Source of the DNA: JANOQP01 sp044227705
Lineage (GTDB): Bacteria; Bacteroidota; Bacteroidia; Chitinophagales; Saprospiraceae
Reading direction: 5' to 3'
Length of the DNA: 56,524 bases
Assembly (NCBI GenBank): GCA_044227705.1
Contig: JBGAWE010000005.1
Span: 1 to 56,524 of the forward strand
The position numbers were made by a program, and so were the translations under genes. Every line of letters starts with the position of its first letter. The stretch's first letter is position 1. Positions 50,015 to 56,524 of this stretch are shown piece after piece. The notes beneath the pieces are model-generated. The model was not told where the DNA came from. It saw only the letters and a list, made by a program, of their open reading frames with translations, and did no database searches.

Positions 50015-50902
50015 TCAAGACCGGCGGGCAACAGCCGGTGCGTGGTCGGCGGACAGTTCATCGTCCTGCTCGACATCCCAGTCGTGGCCGGCGGAAAGGA
50101 GGAGCTTCGGGTCGAAGGGCAGTTTCATCAAATTCCCGAAGCGCAGGTCGCTCGACTCGGGCGGCAGCACGTCGAGGCCGAAGCGCACCTCGTGGGCGAG
50201 GAGGTGCCGGTAGGTGCCGAACATCCGGTCCCAGATGCTGAACAGGTCGCCATAGTTCGAGTCGGTGTAGGGTTCCTGGAAATGGTGGTGGACGTGGTGC
50301 ATGTTCGGCGTGAGCAGCACCAGCGACAGGCGGCGGTCGATGGCCTCGGGCAGCCGCCAGTTGGAGTGGATGATGATCTTCGAGACGATCTGAGTGAACT
50401 GGTGCAGCGTCACCACCCACATCGCCGGGCCGAGCGCCCACGAGACGAGCATGTAGTGCGCGAGGCGGATGAACGTTTCGCCCGGATGCTCGCGCAGGGA
50501 GGTAGAGACGTTCATCACCGGGTCGGAATGGTGCACAGCGTGGAAGCGCCAGACGGGCTTCACCTTGTGCATGACGACGTGGTAGACGTAGTAGAAGAAG
50601 TCCCAAACGACGAACGAGGCCGCAATCTGCCCCGCCGCGCCCGTGACGCCCCAGCGCTCGAGCAGCCCGAGGCCGTGCCCGTTGACGTAGACGAGGCCGC
50701 GCACAAAGACGAGGCCGAGGGCCAATTGCATCAGCCCGCCAGGTAGGACGAACCAGAAGTTCGTCCGGTCGTGCCGCCAGCGGCGGTAGTTTGTCGTCAC
50801 CCCGAAGAAGCGCTCGAGGTTCCAGCAGAGAAGGAAGACAGCCACGAAGATGGCAAGTTGGGCCGGGCTTTGCCCGTGCGAGAAGAAATCGGCGAAGCGC
50901 AT
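50015..50902 (-). CDS. Sterol desaturase/fatty acid hydroxylase superfamily protein
   Basis: The 295-residue membrane enzyme has four or more membrane helices and the eight-histidine di-iron motif set of the superfamily: YHVVMH (H-x3-4-H), FHAVHHSDP (H-x2-HH) and NMHHVHHHF. LREHPGE and SNYGDLFSIWDRMFGTY are further family landmarks. It would hydroxylate or desaturate a lipid or carotenoid at the membrane; the substrate is unknown. The ATG at 50902 is chosen. An in-frame extension of 73 residues to 51121 would cover the whole space to galactokinase and is not protein-like. Confidence 0.87.
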   Translation of the reverse strand: MRFADFFSHGQSPAQLAIFVAVFLLCWNLERFFGVTTNYRRWRHDRTNFWFVLPGGLMQLALGLVFVRGLVYVNGHGLGLLERWGVTGAAGQIAASFVVWDFFYYVYHVVMHKVKPVWRFHAVHHSDPVMNVSTSLREHPGETFIRLAHYMLVSWALGPAMWVVTLHQFTQIVSKIIIHSNWRLPEAIDRRLSLVLLTPNMHHVHHHFQEPYTDSNYGDLFSIWDRMFGTYRHLLAHEVRFGLDVLPPESSDLRFGNLMKLPFDPKLLLSAGHDWDVEQDDELSADHAPAVARRS

Positions 50903-51129
50903 GCGCGTGGCTTTGTTGTTTACGGGGCCGCTCCGACGGACACGCCTTGTTGGGCGGGCCGGGCTGTCCGGCGGTTTTTTCGGGCAAAAAACAGGGGCGG
51001 TCTGCCTGTTTTGAGCGGGCGAAGATGCGAAGGGCCGGGCGGCTTGGCACCGCATCGCCCAAAAAAGACGGCCTCTTTGCAAAACCCGCCGCCGCCCGAC
51101 CTTCGGCGCCTCTCCAGCCACTCGAAAGA

Positions 51130-52281
<1,152 letters not shown>

Positions 52282-52300
52282 CCCACAAAAAGGAATCAAG

Positions 52301-53557
52301 TCAGCCGCCCTTTTTGTAGAAAGCCTCGAACTCAGCGTTCGTCATCGTCCGCGCAGTGAGGCGGTTCTGGAAGGCATCGGGGCTGGCGGCGGCCAGGTGC
52401 TTCTTTGCCGCGACGACCTCCTCGACGAGCAATGACCAGACGCCACCCTGCTCGAAGACCCTGTTTTCGAGCCACCACGTCACGAAGGTGGCGGCGCGGA
52501 CGGGCTTGGCGGCGTCGGCCTGCCGGGCGTGCTTGAGGAAATAGGCGATGGCCCGCTCGACGAACACGTCCTCGAAGCCGTCCACCTCGCTGCCTTTGAG
52601 CGTAGGCAGTATCTGCCTTACGGCAATCCCCTCGAACACCCCGAAGTCGGCAAGACGGTAGAAGGCCTGCAGCCGTGCACGGGTCAGCGTGGCGAGTTCC
52701 GTCTCGGCGGCGGCCTCCCCTGCCCTGCCCTTTTCGGGCTTTGTGGCGGCGGTTTTCGAGGTCGGCCTGGCGGTTTTTCGGCCGGTTTCAGGCTCGGAGG
52801 CGGCCGCGTCGCCGCCCTTGTCGAAAACGACGAACTCCACGCCCGTGACCTTCCGCCCCGTTTTCCGGTACTCGTAGTCGACGGTCATCGACTGGCTCAT
52901 GGCGTTTATCTCGTCGCGGATGACGTTGAGAACTCGGTTGCGGAAGTCCTTCAGGTCGCCCGAGTTGTACTTGTCGCCGATGCCGAGGAGGCTCTTCAGC
53001 TCGTCGAAGTCGTAGGCCAGCCGGACAACGCTCTTCACGCCGCGCAGCCGGTCCTTTTCCGATTTGAAGATGGAGAACATCCGGATGGAGTGGCCGCTCT
53101 TCATCTGCGCCACTTCGAGCGTGGAAATCCTGACATACTCGCTCAATTGCAGCAAAAACGGCTTCATCGGCTCCGAGAACAGGAACTCGATGCAGACCTG
53201 CCCGTGCTCGTTCTCGACGGGCATAATGGACTGGAACCAGTTGATATGGCCCCGGATGCGCTTGCCGTCGAGCAGGAACTTCGAGGGGAAGCTGATCTTC
53301 CGCCCGATCATGCTCTCGCAGAGCCGCTCCATCTCCGAGTAGAGGCCGCCCCACTTGCGCCCCGGTTCCTTGAGCGCGTCCTCGATTTCGCGGATGGGCA
53401 CGACGATCTTGTTGAACGCCATCTCCTGCTTCGGCTTTAGGAAGGAGATGAGGTAGTAGAGCACCTTTTGCTCCTTCGCCGTGAGCTTGTACTGGGCGTT
53501 CATGATCAGCCCGTTGTCTATCCGGGCTATTTTGTCGGGTAGGTTTCGCTGTGGCAT
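52301..53557 (-). CDS. Replication initiator protein, Rep_3/RepB family
   Basis: The 418-residue protein starts with the Rep_3 pattern RIDNGLIMNAQYKLTAKEQKVLYYLISFLKP. It then shows two winged-helix-like modules: REIEDALKEPGRKWGGLYSEMERLCESMIGRKI with FQSIMP, and RISTLEVAQMKSGHSIRMFSIFKSEK with YDFDELKSLLGIGDKY. A Pro/Lys/Ala-rich linker (about residues 255-290) leads to a C-terminal region of about 130 residues of unclear role. Such proteins bind iterons and open the origin of theta-replicating plasmids. The start faces an iteron array beginning about 55 nt upstream, the classical arrangement. A ParA gene lies on the far side. Confidence 0.88.
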   Translation of the reverse strand: MPQRNLPDKIARIDNGLIMNAQYKLTAKEQKVLYYLISFLKPKQEMAFNKIVVPIREIEDALKEPGRKWGGLYSEMERLCESMIGRKISFPSKFLLDGKRIRGHINWFQSIMPVENEHGQVCIEFLFSEPMKPFLLQLSEYVRISTLEVAQMKSGHSIRMFSIFKSEKDRLRGVKSVVRLAYDFDELKSLLGIGDKYNSGDLKDFRNRVLNVIRDEINAMSQSMTVDYEYRKTGRKVTGVEFVVFDKGGDAAASEPETGRKTARPTSKTAATKPEKGRAGEAAAETELATLTRARLQAFYRLADFGVFEGIAVRQILPTLKGSEVDGFEDVFVERAIAYFLKHARQADAAKPVRAATFVTWWLENRVFEQGGVWSLLVEEVVAAKKHLAAASPDAFQNRLTARTMTNAEFEAFYKKGG

Positions 53558-53611
53558 CGGCCGAGGTTTGACAGCGCAAGGTTAGCCGAAAAAGGGGGCG
53601 CGGAGGAAACC

Positions 53612-54030
53612 CCTGCCCCCTTTTTGTGCAGCCGCGCCCGATTTTTCTGACGCGGCCGGTGTTCAAGAGCGGCAATTCAGCCGTCCCAAATCTTGCCCCC
53701 TTTTCAGCCCGTGAACCGCCCAAATCTTGCCCCCTTTTGGCGACTGTCGCCGCTCGCAACAAGCCTTTTCATCACAGGCAAGGCCTATACCCGGGAGATC
53801 CTCGCCCCAAATCTTGCCCCCTTTTCAGGCCGTAAAAACCCGCTCGGCAAGGCAAAAATTGGTCAGTTTTCGAGGTTTTTAGGGCTTTTTCGGCCCTTTT
53901 TCATGCGCCTCGGTGGCGGCCCTAATCCCGTCCCCTTTTCATCCCTGACGGTGCCCCCTTTTCGACCCTGATGACGCCCCCTCTTTACCCAAAACCTGTC
54001 CCCTTTTTGCCCAAAACTTGCCCCCTTTAC
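53612..54030. repeat. Iteron array of a replication origin
   Basis: Repeats with consensus CCCAAATCTTGCCCCCTTTT run in one direction. Clear copies are at 53685-53705, 53719-53738 and 53806-53826. Variants are at 53920-53940, 53988-54008 (CCCAAAACCTGTCCCCTTTTT) and 54010-54030 (CCCAAAACTTGCCCCCTTTAC). Partial copies keeping only the TGCCCCCTTTT or CGCCCCCT core are at 53612-53625, 53950-53963 and about 53976-53986. The last two full copies are spaced 22 bp apart, one helical repeat pair; the others are wider. Position beside the Rep_3 gene and an AT-rich segment identifies an iteron origin. Confidence 0.85.
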
Positions 54031-54287
54031 GGGAAGTAACTTACTGATATTCAATTATTTATTTGGCTTTAAAAGGAAAAAACTCAAACCATTAAAACCC
54101 CTTAAAATAAGAGTTTAAAAAAGCTGAGCCCTTCTCCCATGCTCAACCGCGAACGGAAAATGAAAGTCTGCGGGCACCCGGCTTGCGGCGCGGAGTGCAG
54201 TTGATCGGGATATTCAACTTCAAATCGCGAAAAGACAAGTGGCACGTCGGTTTGTTGAGGACCTAAATGGTGCCCAAACCGAGGCTT

Positions 54288-54312
54288 GCAGACCAAAAAC
54301 AGGTCTGCTTTT
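54288..54312 (+). terminator. Hairpin with T-run in the origin region
   Basis: Arms GCAGACC (54288-54294) and GGTCTGC (54302-54308) with loop AAAAACA, followed by four T. In a plasmid-type origin it could end a small regulatory RNA or the leader of a short transcript. Nothing else supports a transcript here. Confidence 0.45.
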
Positions 54313-54520
54313 CGGCTCTTGTTACACAAAAACGGGTGCCTTTTGCCCTTCCAGAATCTCGTGCCAAGCATTCAATTGGCGGGAAATTTTTCTCGCGCGA
54401 GGCAGCAAACCAGATTATTTTTTGGTCAGAGCATCGACGTAAATAATTGAAAACCAATTATTTGTAATTTAAGCTAATAAACTAAAAATAGATAAAAACG
54501 GTGCGGGTTCGGCTAAATAT

Positions 54521-54672
54521 GTTTAAACAAATAAACTAACTATCGCGGAAATTATTTTTTAGATTAAACAAATTACCTTCTTTTTGAAAAAACTAAAAAA
54601 CATACATTTGCGCATTCGATTAAACGAAGAAGCCTTTTTTAGAAATTTATAATTTTAGTTTAAACAAATAAA
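54521..54672. repeat. Direct repeats GTTTAAACAAATAAA flanking the parA promoter
   Basis: Two identical 15-bp copies, at 54521-54535 and 54658-54672, the second ending 2 nt before the parA ATG. Related ATTAAACAAATT and GATTAAACGAA sequences lie between them (about 54563 and 54619). They could be operator or centromere sites for ParA or its partner protein, since partition genes are usually self-regulated. This is inferred from position and repetition only. Confidence 0.5.
54583..54610 (+). promoter_or_regulatory. Bacteroidota-type promoter for parA
   Basis: TTTG at 54583-54586 and a perfect TAnnTTTG element, TACATTTG, at 54603-54610, spaced by 16 nt (slightly short of the usual 17-23). Transcription would start near 54617, giving a leader of about 58 nt that contains the second 15-bp direct repeat. 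Confidence 0.55.
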
Positions 54673-54674
54673 AT

Positions 54675-55325
54675 ATGCCGCTCATCATCAGCATCGCACA
54701 CCAGAAGGGTGGGGTGGGGAAGTCGACGTTGGCCCTCAACCTCACGAGCTTTTTCAACCGGCAGGGCATCCCCTCCGCCGTGGTCGACGCGGACGCCCAA
54801 GGGAGCATCGCCAGCCTCGTCGCGGCGTTCGGCGACCAGGGGGCCTACGGGACGGTCAGGCTCATCCCGCGCGCCGCGTTCTCGGCGTTCGCCGACCTGC
54901 AGAAGCTCGACGAGTACGAAGTGCTGCTCATCGACACGCCGCCTTATCTATCGACCAACTTGATGGAGATTTTCCAGGCCTCCGACTTTGTACTCGTGCC
55001 GACGAAGCCGGCCGTGTTCGACATGTTCGCCATCGAGGGCACCATAGAACTGCTGCGCGAGGCCCAGCGCGCGAGGCCCGGGCTGAAGGTCGGCGTGGTG
55101 ATGAACATGACGCAACCGGGCACGCGGCACACCGACGAGATGCGCGCCCACCTGACCGGGAAGGGCATCCACGTAATGAAGACCGAGGTGGTGAAGCGCG
55201 TCGAGTTCGAGCGGTGCCTGCTCTACTCCGACAGCATCTTCGCCGGGACGGACGAGAAGGCCAAGGACGACATCGCGCGCCTCGGAAACGAAATCATCGC
55301 CCAGGTCGAGGCTGCGGCCGAGTAG
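54675..55325 (+). CDS. parA: ParA-family partition ATPase
   Basis: The 216-residue protein is a small ParA/MinD-type ATPase: deviant Walker A HQKGGVGKST with Lys11 and Lys16 near the N-terminus, VVDADAQGS (Walker A'), VLLIDTPPYLS (Walker B) and VLVPTKPAVFD. It lacks an N-terminal helix-turn-helix domain, as in type Ib ParA proteins that work with a small ribbon-helix-helix partner. That fits the 96-residue basic protein encoded 51 nt downstream. It would segregate the replicon whose initiator and iterons lie to the left. The ATG at 54675 directly follows an AT-rich repeat. Confidence 0.92.
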   Translation: MPLIISIAHQKGGVGKSTLALNLTSFFNRQGIPSAVVDADAQGSIASLVAAFGDQGAYGTVRLIPRAAFSAFADLQKLDEYEVLLIDTPPYLSTNLMEIFQASDFVLVPTKPAVFDMFAIEGTIELLREAQRARPGLKVGVVMNMTQPGTRHTDEMRAHLTGKGIHVMKTEVVKRVEFERCLLYSDSIFAGTDEKAKDDIARLGNEIIAQVEAAAE

Positions 55326-55376
55326 GGCACCCAAATTTCAATACGCCGTCGCCGGGCGGCACAAATCTTTCAGACT

Positions 55377-55667
55377 ATGAAGAACTCGCTCCAGGAGAAG
55401 CTCGCCAACATCTCGAAGGCCAAGCAGTCGGCCGCTGCGCCCGTGCCGAAGCCCGTCATCCAAGAGGCGAAGATCAAGAAGCGCATCGGGCGCCCCACGT
55501 TCAAATCGGAGGGGACGGAGTATGCCCGCATCTTCGCCGACATCCCCTCCAGCCTCAAGGACCGCATGGCCGTCGCGCTCGTGCAGAAGTTCAAGGGCCA
55601 ATACGGCACCATGTCGGAGCTGATAAACGCCTCCATCGAGGATTTTTTGACCCGCAATGGGGCATGA
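55377..55667 (+). CDS. Small basic protein downstream of ParA, putative centromere-binding partner
   Basis: The 96-residue protein has a Lys/Ala-rich flexible N-terminus (LQEKLANISKAKQSAAAPVPKPV), a basic KKRIGRPTF turn, and a C-terminal half with ADIPSSLKDRMAVALVQKF and MSELINASIEDFLTRNG. A strand followed by two helices of this kind is the ribbon-helix-helix build used by ParG/ParR-like centromere-binding proteins. The position directly after a short ParA gene supports the assignment. The fold is inferred, not proven. It could equally repress the par operon through the repeats at 54521-54672. Confidence 0.7.
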   Translation: MKNSLQEKLANISKAKQSAAAPVPKPVIQEAKIKKRIGRPTFKSEGTEYARIFADIPSSLKDRMAVALVQKFKGQYGTMSELINASIEDFLTRNGA

Positions 55668-55754
55668 AGGACGGCCGCCTGCTTTTGGTTATTTAAGCCA
55701 AAAAACGTTTATTAGTTTTTTAGAATAAAATAATTTTAGATAAAACACCTTTCC

Positions 55755-55776
55755 AAGCCGCCGCCTTGCGGCTTTT
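55755..55776 (+). terminator. Hairpin after the par operon, within a 340-nt gap
   Basis: Arms AAGCCGC (55755-55761) and GCGGCTT (55768-55774) followed by TT, in the gap 55668-56007 between the ParA-partner gene and the last gene. A second imperfect inverted repeat (TTTTGG and CCAAAA around ATTTAAG) lies at about 55684-55704. Apart from these and AT-rich stretches I see nothing else in the gap. Confidence 0.45.
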
Positions 55777-56007
55777 GGGAGAAAACAGTGGCGCGCTCAG
55801 CAAGCACAAGTGGTCAAAGTGGGGTGGGGTAGGGGCCCAAACGCACAGGGGATAGGCCGAAAAGGCATACGAAAAACACTTGTTTGATTAAAAAATACGC
55901 CACTCACAGGGGAACGCCCGTCGAGCAGTTGGTAATCTTGGGCTTTGATTGGACCCTCACCAATGCCGATTTGACCAATTCTTTTCCTATAATCTCCAAC
56001 CAATACT

Positions 56008-56524
56008 ATGAAAAACGAGTTTCCACCGCGCCTTTCTTGCGCCCAGCAGGTTGTTGCTACTGTCCTTTTGCCCCTCAGGGCCAGACCGGTCGTGTTCGCG
56101 CTCTTGATGCTTGCGGGCATGGGTTTGAGCGCACAGGTCACGTATGGGTATGACACCTATCCGTATGCCGTCACCAACACAGCGGCCCCCAATTACCTTT
56201 TGGGGCAAAAGATAAACGTGCCGGTGCCAACCCTAATCACCCACATAGGCCTCAACACGGGGGATGCAGAGAACATCAATCTGTCCATTTATTCGGACAA
56301 CGCCGACGCGCCCGACGCGCTTATGGCCCAGACCGGGGTGCTGCCTTTTGCCGCGGGCCAGAACCTCCTGCCGCTGACGGCCTCCATCAACCTGCCGCCC
56401 GGCGATTACTGGGTGATGGAAACGGGCGGGCCAACCGGTTTTTTGGTTGGGGCCGAGGCCGCCAATGCCAATGGCAGTACGCTTACCTATTACAAGGCAC
56501 ACGCCTACAACAGCCCGCTGCCCG
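56008..56524 (+). CDS. Secreted protein, N-terminal fragment (runs off the window)
   Basis: The frame is open from the ATG at 56008 to the window end (172 residues). A long n-region with several Arg (RLSCAQQVVATVLLPLRARP) precedes a hydrophobic core (VVFALLMLAGMGLSAQ) with a likely signal cleavage after SAQ. The mature part (VTYGYDTYPYAVTNTAAP) continues into a beta-sandwich-like domain with ITHIGLNTGDAENINLSIYSD and LPPGDYWVMETGG, a pattern common in secreted Bacteroidota proteins that end in T9SS tails. Codon use is less GC-rich in places than upstream. Function unknown. Confidence 0.65.
   Translation, partial: MKNEFPPRLSCAQQVVATVLLPLRARPVVFALLMLAGMGLSAQVTYGYDTYPYAVTNTAAPNYLLGQKINVPVPTLITHIGLNTGDAENINLSIYSDNADAPDALMAQTGVLPFAAGQNLLPLTASINLPPGDYWVMETGGPTGFLVGAEAANANGSTLTYYKAHAYNSPLP

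Larger units (their letters stand above)
54031..54674. other. AT-rich non-coding segment of the origin and par promoter region
   Basis: These 644 nt contain no convincing gene. Base composition falls abruptly from the GC-rich surroundings to strongly AT-rich at 54031-54120 and 54430-54674, the expected property of a DNA-unwinding element next to iterons. The middle part (54121-54430) is mixed and carries a hairpin with T-run (54288-54312). The right end holds direct repeats and the parA promoter candidate. Short open frames inside show no coding character. Confidence 0.6.

Noticed and set aside
50903..51121. 73-residue N-terminal extension of the sterol-desaturase-family protein
   Set aside because: It would occupy nearly the whole divergent promoter space before galK and reads as Arg/Pro-rich non-protein-like sequence.
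53612..54030. CRISPR array
   Set aside because: The repeats are short, unevenly spaced and degenerate, with no cas gene. The Rep_3 gene alongside identifies iterons.
54102..54371. An 89-residue - strand open frame and a 67-residue + strand frame in the origin region
   Set aside because: No leader, no family resemblance and mixed composition; they overlap each other and a hairpin.

Overview
The window reads as high-GC DNA from a Bacteroidota bacterium, most like the Saprospiraceae/Chitinophagaceae. It has three SusC/SusD pairs, several proteins with a type IX secretion (T9SS) C-terminal sorting tail, lipoproteins with short lipoboxes, A-rich leaders instead of strong Shine-Dalgarno sites, and TAnnTTTG-type promoter candidates. 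No rRNA or tRNA gene was recognised. The genus assignment is inference.

Region 1 (1-9.8 kb, + strand) starts with the end of a universal stress protein. It continues with an acetyl-CoA hydrolase/CoA-transferase, a translationally coupled HlyD-lipoprotein/FtsX-permease/ATPase set, and a run for aromatic amino-acid breakdown: homogentisate dioxygenase, 4-hydroxyphenylpyruvate dioxygenase and a tryptophanase. Small membrane proteins and a macro-domain protein are interspersed.

Region 2 (9.8-21.1 kb, mostly - strand) carries a TolC/HlyD/ABC export operon whose ATPase has degenerate motifs. It also has a purine nucleoside phosphorylase, the phenylacetyl-CoA epoxidase genes paaA-paaB-paaC-paaD with a foreign membrane gene between paaA and paaB and no paaE in sight, a thioredoxin on the + strand, and a T9SS-secreted vanadium-haloperoxidase-like protein.

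Region 3 (21.5-48.8 kb, + strand) is one long polysaccharide utilisation locus. It encodes a PKD lipoprotein, a GH16 laminarinase-type enzyme, three SusC/SusD pairs, an EEP-fold hydrolase, two GH30 lipoproteins, a sialate-O-acetylesterase-type enzyme, a glucoamylase-domain (GH144-like) enzyme and a frameshifted three-repeat T9SS protein. The enzyme set points to beta-glucans (beta-1,3, beta-1,6 and possibly beta-1,2). No SusR, hybrid two-component or ECF sigma regulator is present. Instead, small KilA-N-domain genes sit between susC and susD in two of the three pairs. Each susC-to-susD interval carries a perfect hairpin, and the hairpins tied to the KilA-N genes keep their pairing while changing sequence.

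Region 4 (48.8-56.5 kb) has a probable gene remnant, a small membrane protein, a sterol-desaturase-family protein and galactokinase. It then holds a complete-looking replicon module: a Rep_3-type initiator (- strand), an array of 21-bp iterons, an AT-rich segment, a ParA ATPase and a small basic partner protein. The window therefore probably belongs to a secondary replicon (megaplasmid or chromid) or contains an integrated one. The window ends inside a secreted protein gene.
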